The notes below the pieces were generated by a model, which saw only the letters and a list, made by a program, of their open reading frames with translations, did no database searches and was not told the origin of the DNA. This document shows, in pieces, positions 20,206 to 32,200 of a stretch of DNA of 64,000 bases (the first letter of the stretch is position 1; the number at the start of each line of letters is the position of its first letter). Position numbers and translations under genes: made by a program. Source of the DNA: Aplidium turbinatum (taxonomy: Eukaryota > Chordata > Ascidiacea > Aplousobranchia > Polyclinidae); contig OU964923.1 of the NCBI GenBank assembly GCA_918807975.1, positions 2,356,001 to 2,420,000 of the forward strand, read 5' to 3'.

Positions 20206-23200
20206 GTGAGTGTAATATTAAGATGTAGTCTCGGTGGTTAGACTACACTTACTTAGACGAATTAGACGACTAAATTGACTTGGTAGTTAGAATGTTTGCA
20301 TTTGAATAAGTAGACATGGGTTCGATGCTCTGTCGGGTTGTATCAAAGACTACCTAAAACTAAAAGTACTAATGAATCTTATTCCTGGTTCTAGCTCTCA
20401 ACAAAAGAGTGGATTCAAGTTAATAATGCACTCGGTTTTATCTGTGCATGGTTGTACTGATGCTACCTACAATGTAAAATGCAGAAAGTCACATGTATGA
20501 CACACGCTGTGATAGATATGCCGCTATATCAAAAATTGTCATTTACATCTTACACCAATTTTATGATGGATTTTTATTAAAAACATGTTTTACTTTCAGC
20601 TGATAAAACGTTTGCTTTTGCCTCTTACTACCAAGAGAACATGGTGTTGCAAATGAAACCACACCGAGCTGTCATTTGGGGCTATGGGACTGTTGGAGCC
20701 ATAGTTAACGTATCGCTCTCACAAGATGTATATTCCACCAAAGTAGTCGCTGGACCAAATAAGATAGGAATATGGAAAGTGACTTTATCCTCACAACCTG
20801 CTGGAGGTCCATTCACTATCCAAGCAGTTGAAGATAACCAGGGTATGTTGAGCTGGATTTTATTGAAGAATGTACTATTTGGTGGGTACCTCTAAATACC
20901 CATTGTCAGGCATTGTCAGGCATTGTCGGGCATTGTCAGGCATTGTCAGGCATTGTCAGGCATTGTCAGGCATTGTCAGGCATTGTCAGGCATTGTCAGG
21001 CATTGTCAGGCATTGTCAGGCATTGTCAGGCATTGTCGGGCATTGTCGGCTTCTCGGGGGGTTGTGGAGCATTTCTAGGGGTTGTCGAGCATTTTCAGGG
21101 GTTGTCAGGCATTGTAGAGTAGCTACTTTCAGGCATTGTTTGGAATTTCCAGGCATTGTTTAGGATTTCCAGGCATTGTCGATCATGATCAGTGGTTGAC
21201 GGGTTTGTTAGGCATTATAGAACATTTTCAGGCATTGTCGAACATTTTCAGGGGTTGTCGAGCATTTGCAGGGGTTGTCAGGCATTGTAGAGTAGCTACT
21301 TTAGGGCATTGTTGGGAATTTATAAGCATTGTCTAGGATTTCCAGGCATTGTCTAGGATTTCTAGGCATTGTCGATCATTATCAGTGATTGACGGCTTCG
21401 TTAGGCATTATAGAACATTTTCAGGCATTGTCGAACATTTTCAGGGGTTGTCGAGCATTTGCAGGGGTTGTCAGGCATTGTAGAATAGCTACTTTCAGGC
21501 ATTGTTGTGAATTTCCAAGCATTGTCTATAGGATTTCCAGGCATTGTCGATCATTATCAGTGGTTGACGGGTTTGTTAGGCATTATAGAACATTTTCAGG
21601 CATTGTCGAACATTTTCAGGGGTTGTCGAGCATTTGCAGGGGTTGTCAGGCATTGTAGAATAGCTACTTTCAGGCATTGTTGTGAATTTTCAAGCATTGT
21701 CTAGGATTTCCAGGCATTGTCGATCATTATCAGTGGTTGACGGGTTTGTTAGGCATTATAGAACATTTTTAGGCATTGTCGAGCATTTTCAGGGGTTGTC
21801 AGGCATTGTAGAATAGCTACTTTCAGGCATTGTTGGGAATTTCCAAGCATTGTCTAGGATTTCCAGGCATTGTCCATCATTATCAGTGGTTGACGGGTTT
21901 GTTAGGCATTATAGAACATTTTTAGGCATTGTCGAGCATTTTCAGGGGTTGTCAGGCATTGTAGAGTAGCTACTTTCAGGCATTGTTGGGAATTTCCAAG
22001 CATTGTCTAGGATTTCCAGGCATTGTCTGAATACGCCAGGTTCCGACTCCAAAGCCATTTTTCACACTGCGCATCCACGATTATCGTGTTTTTTATTTCC
22101 ATTATCTTGAATCGTCATATAATCATAAAAAGCTCTGCATTTTACTTGGTGTTTTGACTAAACATGGGCCAACTCGAGATACGATTTTTTCAAATTGCGA
22201 ACTGCAAAATTGAAATAAGAAAGACGTTAGCTTATAAAAGTTAGACTTTCCACTCTATCTTCATTGTGAGATTCAGTTTGTTTTTATTTCTTCGATGCAG
22301 CTTTAAATATGAAGATCGCGGGTAGGCTATGCTGTACAGTAGGCCAGGGGTTCCCAATAACCGGGGCGCGACCCAGTATGTCCGTAGCCATAGAATAAAC
22401 TAATTACAGTTAAACAAGATCAAGCGGCGCTGGTTCGGCTCTCGGGGTGTGTATTTGACTGAGCAACGCATTTCAGTTTAGCTCTCCATTTAGTGGCACC
22501 AAGTAGATGGAATAATTCACCAAGAAGAACACAAGAGAAAATACCACTCCGTCAATTTCAGTGACCGGCTGGTTCAAAGCCTCTACAAGTACGCGAAACT
22601 GTCAGGATTAAGCTCTCAAAGAAGCTTTCCCAGTCCGAGGATAAAGATCAATCAATCAACTACCCAACAATAAAATTGAAGTATAAGGTGAAATGTGCAT
22701 TGTATAAGCTATATATGAAAGGTGGGGGCACCTGAAATGGATTTTCGAAATTTTACTTTAAGCTCATACAATATACTACTATACAAACTTTTAACAAATA
22801 AATTATTGAAATCCTTCTGTAGTCGAGAAAGAAAATATATTTAAAAAGTAACTTTAATTTTAAATCAAAATTTGTCACTCAAACTTCTAAAAATCTATTT
22901 TTAATTTGATGATGTTGATCAATTACGAGGTGTGCGACTTCATAAATAAATCATTATTGGGCCTAAAAGTGCATCAAAATGCGATCAAAGCAACGTAAAT
23001 TTAGTCAAAATTTTCTGGGGAGCAATCCTCACAGACTCCCTGCTAAACTAGCTTCATTTTCCGACCTCAACTGTTACATTGTCTATTATATTTTACAAAT
23101 CTTGCTCAAAGTGTGTTTAAACCGCAATAAAAAATTGGACCTGGGCTATAGGCCTACGTAGATGTCAAACTTTGTTTTTCCTATCGCCGGTCCGCAAGGC

Positions 23201-26200
23201 AATTTTTATTTAAAAACGGTTCGTGAGAGCAAAAAGGTTGGGGACCGCTGCAGTAGGCTATTTCGATTATCATGCGTATGGTGCTGATACCATACTCAAG
23301 TCCTACTTTGGATGGGGGTGAAATACCACAGGGTGAGAAAAGTCAGCTTCTATCGTAGCCTATAACCAGAAAATACAGTATGGCAGCTCATCTTCGACTA
23401 TTTAGGTAGGCCTATAACAATGTAATAATGAAGTAGCCTATGGCAATGCATTAAAACCAATCAATTGAAAATTAAAACAAAGTTCCTCCAACCCAGCCTC
23501 TATGCTGGCGATTTTAATTGCCACCACGTTCACTGGGGCTACAACACCACCAACACAGACGGAGAAAGCCTGGCCTCATGGTCAGCCAATAATAACCTCA
23601 CCCTACTGCACGATCCCAAGGGTGCAGCGAGCTTCTTCTCCGGGCGCTGGAACACTGGTACAAACCCCGACCTGGCTTCGTGAGTGATGACCCCGATAAT
23701 GGCCAACCGGACAAACGTGTGCTAGAGAAGTTCCCCAAGTCCCAACACCGACCCTCGCTTATCACGGCTCCAACGCTCACAATGCCTGTCCCGAGCAAGC
23801 CTGTTAAGCGATGGAACTTCAGAATGGCTAACTGGGAGTACTATAGCCTCCTCACCAACGAAGCCAGGCAGTATCTTCCATCACCACACACCAAGAACGT
23901 GGAAGAAGTTTACTAGGACTTTTGTGATGCAATAACATCAGCGGCAAAACACTCTATCCCCCGCGGCCGACAAAAGAACTACATGTCGTGCTGGGACAAG
24001 GAGTGCGAAAGCCTCTTCTCCGACTTCCTCCACGCCCCTCAGGGCAATGACACCAACAGTTCAGCCACAGCTCTGTTGGCAAAGCTGGACTCAAAGAGGA
24101 AGGAGCGCTGAACAGAAGCCGTTGAATCAATCAACTTCACGCACTCCAGTCGCATAGCATGGAGTACATTGAACAACCTAACTGGCAGATCACATGCCTC
24201 TCGTCAACAACGTCCCGTTTCAGCAAATTCCATCGCCTCACAACTTGTGGAGAACGGGAAATACAAACCGAGAGACCGTGAATCAGACAGATTCGTCTTA
24301 CAAGAAATGACGGACCTCTGGAAGGTAACAACCCCAGACGGAGACAACATCTCGGGTGAGTTCACCACGGACGAATTTTCCGCCGCCCTCCAGCACATAA
24401 AGCCAGGTAAAGCCCCGGACCCTGACCACCTATGCCCGGAGTTGATACTCCATGCTGCTGCCTCCTCAAAGTCCTGGTTAAAAGACTTCCTTTCCTGCTG
24501 CTTGCGCCGCCTGAGAATTCCCAGGATCTGGAGAAGAGCCCTTGTGGTTGCGGTTCCTAAGCCAAAGAAGCCCCCAGGGGACCCGAAGAGCTACCGCCCA
24601 ATGTCACTGCTCTGCATCCCCTTCAAAATCCTCGAGAGACTCATCTACGCCCGTGTCGAACCAATAAAAGATCCGCAGCTCCCCCGTGAACAAGCTGGCT
24701 TCCGACACGGACGATCAACCGTAGATCAGGTCACACTTATGACCCAAGACATTGAGGACAGCTTCTCGGCTAAGAAGAAGGCTGGCGCCGTGTTGTCAAT
24801 CTCACGGCTGCCTAATGCCTATGATACTGTATGGCATAGCGGCCTTACTTGCTAGTCGGCCTTACTTTGCGGCCGTCTGCTCCCTGACAGACACATGGTT
24901 CATATGATGATGGAACTTGTGCAAAACCGCAGTTTTACCCTCACAACCGGTAGCGGTCGTCGAAACAGACTATGCCGACTCAAAATCGACGTCCCACAGG
25001 GCTCAGTCTTGGCTCCTGTCCTGTTCAACACATAGCCTACACCTACGACATGCCCCCACCATCTCCACGAAATATGCTTACGCAGATGACCTGGCACTCC
25101 TGCACTCAGAGGGAAATTGGCAGTCAGTGGAGAGGAACCTCAGCCAAGACATGCAAACACTATCAGCAATCAGCATACCTCCAGAAATGGAAGCTACAGC
25201 TCAGCAAGGCTAAGACAGTGTCGGCGGCCTTCCACCTTAACAACTGGGAAGCACAGCGCGAGATAAACATCAACATTGACGGGGAACGCCTTCCCTGCTT
25301 GCCGAACCTACTTATCTCGGCATAACCCTGAACAGGTCACTCACGTACGGCCGACACTTGGAGTCACTGCGCAAAAAAATATTTACACGCTTCGCACTTT
25401 TGAGGCGATTGGCGGGTTCCTGCTTGGGAGCTGGTGCCAAAACTCTTCGTACAACTACCCTAGCCCTTGTTCATTCCACTGCTGAGTACTGCGCACCAGT
25501 CTGGTGCCGTAGTTCTCACACCCACCATATTAATACCGCCATCAACGATGCGCTGCGTACTGTGACTGGATGCCTGCGTCCCACCCCGACAGACTAAGTC
25601 TACCTATCCTAGCAGGCATCCAATCTGCTGAGCAACGTCGTAAAGGAGCCACGATTCCTCTCGCTCGCCGCGCTCTGGACCCCGACCATCCCCTCCATCC
25701 AACATTCAAGCGACCACCACCTATAAAGCAGCGACTGAAATCAAGACGCCCCTTTGTGCCTGCCGCACAACAACTACTTAAGAACGAAGAAGAACTTGGG
25801 TTAAGTGGGGAACACTGGACGAACCACATGTGGAACACGGAGTGGCAAAACCATATACCTCCACGCTCCGTGACTTCATACCCGACGGCGATCCCCGTGC
25901 ACCGGGGATGTCCCTCGCAAGGCTTGCGTGGATCAGGCTTAACCGCCTGCGAACTGGCGTCGGCCGCTTTCGTTCGGACATGCACAAGTGGGGCCTGGCT
26001 CCTCCATCAGAATGCGAGTGTGGCGCCACAGAACAGACCGCAGACCATGTCATTCACCACTGCCTAATCCACCGGCCTCCACACGGTGCGCATGGCCTAA
26101 GGGTCCTGAACGACGAGACTGTTGAGTGGCTGATGACTTCCTGCCCTCCAATCTAGCCTGGAAAGACCTGCTCATACGTCGATGATGATGATGATTCAAA

Positions 26201-29200
26201 CACGATGAATGTCTTTAGCCAATTCACTTTCTAACTTCGCAATGTTTGCAAAAACATTGAAAAAATATCAGGCAGTAGTAGGCTACCATTTTTGGTTACT
26301 GTTTAGGTACCACAAATGGGAAGCCTCTGCTCCACGTTTTTATTTGAATTTCGCCTGCCACGAGAGCCAAATTATCCTTAAATAGTTGACTCTCTTCCTC
26401 ATGGTAGACCCCAATTTTATCCGCTCTGCCTACTGGCAGACCGGGTATAAGAGTCAAGTACCTGCGCCGAGGTCGCGTGAGGGAGACGTGGGCACCGTCC
26501 GGCGGTCAATTACTGCCGGTTCCAGCGTCCACACGCGACGGGTCGCCCGGCCCGTCGCAGGCCATCTTTCTGGTCAATGCAGAAAGAGCCTGTCTCCCTG
26601 GCCCGCTCCGCCATTCTAAATTTGCGGACGGGTCATGTAACGTTTTCGATCCACACTCTCCCTCCACAGGTACCTCGACTCCCCAGCCTGGCCCCCGCGA
26701 CCTAAGCTGGTGGACTTACCCCTCCGGGTGCATCGTCACCCCTAAATCACGCCGCTCCCCGCCGCCGCGGGGTGTGGCAGGCCGGTTTCTGAAAGTCTTC
26801 GACCTGGCTATGTTTGTTTGTGCTCTCTCGCCGTGTCAATTATTTGTACCCGTGCGCTGTTGATGCGAATAAAACAGTTTAACACCTTAACTACTGCACT
26901 GATGAGACCGGGAGGTCGAAACGGTGTGCACTGTCTGCAGTTAAAGCAATATTTTAGATTATCACACACTACCTTCTCCCGATATGCTGCTCTTTCCCGC
27001 TCGGATCAACCTCGCGTTGCTTTTAACTCATCGATAAACATGATTTCCCGATCAACTCGATGCAACCTCCAAAGTTTCATCCCACTATTCTATATTTTTC
27101 CTGGTAACGTAGCCTAGTCATATCTATGCTTCGATCGCTAGTCCCCCCGATCTATCTGGGCGAACCTGCCTCAACGTCTGGCCAGTGCACATCCGTGCTC
27201 GTTGGTTCAACGTCAACACTTTTTCGGTAGGTAAAGCATACAATATATTCCCACTTGCCATCTTTTTTTTACACCAATTAATTGAGCCTTTGCTCCAGAT
27301 TTTATATAATTTTCGTTTCCCACGAGTATTCAAATCGTCCTTGTAGCTAAGCTTCTCTTCCTCGTGGGAGACTCCAAAGTTTATCCGCTCTGCCTACGGG
27401 CAGACCGGGTATAGGAGTTAAACGTACCTGTATTACGGTCACGTGATGGAGACGTGGGCGCTGCCTGGCTTTATAAAACTTCTGTCGCCCGGCCCGTCGT
27501 GAGCTGACCCTTTTGCGTTTGCAGAAAGCAAAGCCCGTCTCCTTGGCCCGTTCCGCCATTCTAACTTTTGCGGACGAGTCGCACAAAATTCTCGATCCAC
27601 ACTTTCCTTCCACAGGTACCTAGACTCTCCAGCCTGGCCCCCGCGACCTAAGCTGGTGGACTTCCCTTCCGGGTGCATCGCCATCCCATAATCACGCCGC
27701 TTCCCGCCTCCACGGGGCGTGGCAGGCCGGTTCTTTAAAGTCTCTGACCTGGCTATGTTTATTGTGTTCTTCTCGCCGTGTCAATTATTTTGTACTCGTG
27801 CGTCGTTGATCAAAATAAAACAGTTCATCATCCAAGCCCTATATGCACCAACTACAAAAGTAAAGGTTTTCAAATTTCTTTCTTCAGAAACATCATTACA
27901 GCCCAGTGGGCTACTTTGTAACCAGCATGCCGTGGCACCGTAGTGTGCCGAGCGGCGGCACTAGGTGTAGCCAACGGAATGATAATTGATTTTGAGATGT
28001 TTCTATTCTTGGACCATGGCCACCTAAAGATACGGCCTGATTTGTCACATTTTGCAGAAATTTCCAGGTTTTTCTAACTTTAGGCGAACGTTTAAATAAA
28101 TTTTTCTAAAAATTAGATTTTTAGGCTTTCTTTATTCTTTTCCCCAGATGACACAATTGGTTTTAACATCCTCACATGTTAAAAAACAAAGAAAATTTGA
28201 TTTCGAAGATTTTAGTCAGACTGTTAATTTTCAATAACAGTCTGATTTTGCGTTTTTCAACTTACTTTTTCTCATTTGCTATTGCTTCTCCAAGGCAACA
28301 AAAAAGTTTTATGTCATTAGGAAACCGCAAAAAGTAAAAACATCTAAAAAAATGTCAGTCAAACACTAGCAGTAGCTGTAATCAAAATCTGCAAAATGTG
28401 ACAAATCAGGCCGCATCTCCAGATGGCCATGCTTGGACTAAAAAACCTTCTTTGAAAGCTTAATTCTTGTAGTTTCCCATAGCCTACTTATAGAGGCTTT
28501 GAACCACCGCCGCTGGCCCGGTCACCTAGATTGGCAGAGTGAAGTTTCCGTTTGCTGAAGTGTTGTTATTATTCCATCCAGTAAGTGTAGCTGAATGGAG
28601 CTCTTCTTCATGATGCAATACCTTCAATAGCTTGCTCTCCTCCATGATGAGACACCCACCCCATGACTATAACGCACCCCTCCAGACCATCAACACTCTT
28701 GATAACGCACCAAAGCCGATCAACATAGCAACTGTTTATTATTTTTTGTTTTTACCAATATAAATTTAAAAAATTTTCCTTGCTCTTTTTTCCTCGTCGG
28801 TTTTCTAAATATTGAAACTCTTCGAAGGTGTTGGATGGATGGATGGTCATTTTATTTTTGTTTGGATGCGAAACGCCGAAACATACATAAAACAAAAACT
28901 GACAGTGTGCATCCAATGAGAGAGTGCGAAAGACCGTAGCCCTGAAGGCGTAGGCCGTAGGAGGTCGTCGAGTCTGCACTCTCTCATTCAAATAGTTATA
29001 CGAAAGAAAGTAGGCCTATTGGGTTTTTAAATATTGTAGCAAATTGACACAAAAAAGAAGAAGGAAGGAAGAACAGAAAAAAAAATACAGATACTACAAA
29101 AAATAATAACAATTAACATAGTCAGGTAGTGGATGTCGTTTCTATAGCTCTTGATTATTGAAGAAGTGTTTTTTGCACATTTTACTGAAAGATTTGAAGC

Positions 29201-32200
29201 CTTTTTTCATGTTTTTTTTTCATATTTTGAGGTAAACTGTCCCATACCTTGATTCCCATGCATTTTAAACTTTTTTGAAATAATTGGGTATTTGCCTGTT
29301 TAATATAAAGTGAATTAGAGCTTGAACGTCGGGTGTTATACAAATGAATAGCTGATACATGTGTAAAGAAAGTTTTGAAGTTTTCCGGTAGTTTATTATT
29401 ATAAAATTTGAACATAAATTTGCTTCTTTCCAGTTTAGGCTATAAGTAGAATTAACTAGAATTAACAATGTCTTCTTAAGTAACTTAAATAAGTAGAATT
29501 AACAATGTCTTCCTGAACCAACAATTTGCGTGTACTGCAATGATAACAAAATTGAACAGGTTCAAAAATTCAAATATTTGGGCTCAATACTGAATCCAAG
29601 CACCCGATGTGAAGAAGAAATTAGACGACGCATTGCATTATCAAAGTCAAGTTTCAACACCATGGCAAAAATCTATCGAAAGCTCTCCAAAACCTTAAAA
29701 ATTCGTTTGTTAAAATGCTTTGTTTGGTCAATTTTGATGTATGGATGTGAAAATTTTGACATATCATGGAAGCAAGTTTGTTTCCTATCTTGACTCTTTG
29801 TTGCTAGTGTAGATATTTTAGTGTAATGTTTACTAAATGTTTATTCATCGACTTGGCTGAGGGTGGCTGCTTGACTCGAAGACCGTCATGGTCACTTCGC
29901 AGCTTCCCGTTGTGATTTACTTATCAACGATGCATTGTACATTTGTTATTTTTCTTTGTTTCAATTGTGTTCGTTAAGCGTACTGCATCATTTAATGATT
30001 TTGCTGTTATAGGCTAATATTGCACAACAAATAAACCAATCAATCAATCAAACACTAACGGCAAAAACACGAAAAAAACTTGAAGCTGCAGAAATGTGGT
30101 TTTACCGAAGAATTCTTAAAATTCCATGGACAGCTTTTCGAACCAACAGAGCAGTTCTCCAATAGATGGGCCAGGAGCAGCAGATACTGAGATCTTTAGA
30201 AATGCGGCAGCTGAAGTTCTTAGGTCACATTATAAGGAAAGGCGAACTTGAAGATTTATCTTTAAGTGGAAAAATTCTAGGAAAACGGTCAAGAGGAGCA
30301 CAAAGATTCACATTTTTGCACAATTTTCAACCACTTATCAAAAACCCTACTAAAATTTGGCAAGAAGCACGAGATCGATCAAACTGGAACATCATTGTAC
30401 ATCGAGGGCTGTATCTGCTATGATACCTAAAGAGAAAGAATTAACAGTTAGTAGGCTATTTTATTTTCTTGATAGAGTGGCAGTAATTTAGTTTTCATTT
30501 TAATTATCTTATTTTGTCTAACTTGGATTCTATTCAAGTATTTTGTGGGTGCGCATCCCCAGTTGATAATTCCATATTGTAGGTGCGAGTGTAGCCTACA
30601 ATGCTATAATAAATATTGATGAGAACTTTTCTAGAAGTAAATTTTCTAAGTTTACTTAGTTACGCCTGAAGAAGAGGATAGTTTTTTCGAGATAGTTCTT
30701 GCTTACCTTTGTGTCATATTTTAAGCTGATTATTCTATTTTGGTGTCAAGCACGTCATTAACTTTCGCGTTTTGTCGCTCCTACTTTTTTTAGACCTCTG
30801 TTAAGTTTGGTATATATTGTTATTCGCTGTGATGGTCAGAAATATAAACAAACTGTCCTTAAAATGCGTTGCTCGTACGTACACCCTGTGAACTGAATCA
30901 GAGAACCTTGCGGTTTCTCTCGTGCATAAAAGGGGGGGGGGGCGCTTAACCAACTGAGCTATCGGGACGGACCGCAATCTGAACATACTTTTAAAAAAGC
31001 GACTCGCAATTTGAAGGCAGACTAGTGATTTGAGAGGATGATTTGATTTTCAGACGTCAGCATAAATTGTCGGTCGGAGGTCCTATGAAGTTAGTTCTTT
31101 ATGGGCCTACTGTTTGTTTTCCAGATTTGAATATGGAGAACTGCTTTGAAGTAGCCTACATTGCTCAAGCTCATATAGTTACATAGCCTACTCCAAAAAT
31201 TAAAAAATTACTTTTGTTTGATCTTGCTGCTTTTTTGTTTATTTTACTAAAATATGATATTTATCCACAGACCATTCGGGGCAGACGTTTTCACCATTAT
31301 TGAAGAACAAAAAGATTAGGCTTAAGTTCTATTTGAGCCTCATACTAAAATTCCGAGGCAAGGTTTGTCAAGTTGTCTTTGTTGAACTGACGGAACTCAA
31401 GGATTAAAGTTGTTTCAATACGCTATACCACTTGACTATTTTTGGATTCCTGTTGAAGAAGATATAGCCTAAGCAAACTTCGGAAGCAGTTATTACAATT
31501 TGCTCCTGTTATACACTAGGCCAGGGATGGCCAACTTCTCATCGATTGTGATCGACTAGAAAATTTCTTAATCACTATAGCGATCAATCGGTCGGTGATC
31601 AAGTCACTAAACAATTTTTTTCCAGTGACACCTTTACTGTAAATGCATTTACATTTATCACACATCCACCATCGTCAGCACAGAGCAGAACACCAGTTTA
31701 AGATTTAGGCTTGCAGGTTTTGATTTTAATTTTATGTAACCATCTATTTAAAATAGAATTTTATGCATGTTGATATTATCGGAGTTTGCTTTATTTGTTC
31801 GTTTTACGTATTTTCAAATTTTCTTTTTTACATGTGCTAGCTGAAGATGCTATTACTATAGCGAAATCGATTCTTATTTGATAAATAACACTAAGAGGTT
31901 AGATTGTTGTACAAATGCCAGCATTTGATGAATGCAAAATAGCAGAGCAGTCTATTCATGTTTCAGTTAATTTGGTTCTTTACAGTAAAACACGAGAAGA
32001 ATAATTATGTTCTACAAGTAAATTTACTTTAAATTTCTTCTAAATGAGTCAGTGAAATATTAGAGTCATCATGTTGTAGGTACTTCAGCTTGCCGTTATC
32101 ATTACATCAGGTGTCTAAAGCAATCGTCCAGGTGGCGGTCGGTTAGCACAGCACGTTGCTTTTTTTGATTACGTTCACAAATGAAAATGCAGATTGACAT

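Noticed and set aside
20896-21050. A CRISPR-like array
   Set aside because: The 10-bp units are contiguous without spacers and the genome is eukaryotic.
20870-21704. Several overlapping open frames rich in HCQALSGIVR-type repeats
   Set aside because: They arise from a 10-bp tandem array that has no stop in several frames. The same holds for the minus-strand frames at 33358-34060.
25542-26067. Minus- and plus-strand frames of 90-165 codons near the LINE 3' end
   Set aside because: They are alternative frames of the GC-rich LINE sequence; only the plus frame with the CECG...HHC word is meaningful.
27347-27684. Minus-strand frames in the GC-rich direct repeats
   Set aside because: No recognisable domain, not conserved between the two repeat copies, and expected by chance in GC-rich DNA.
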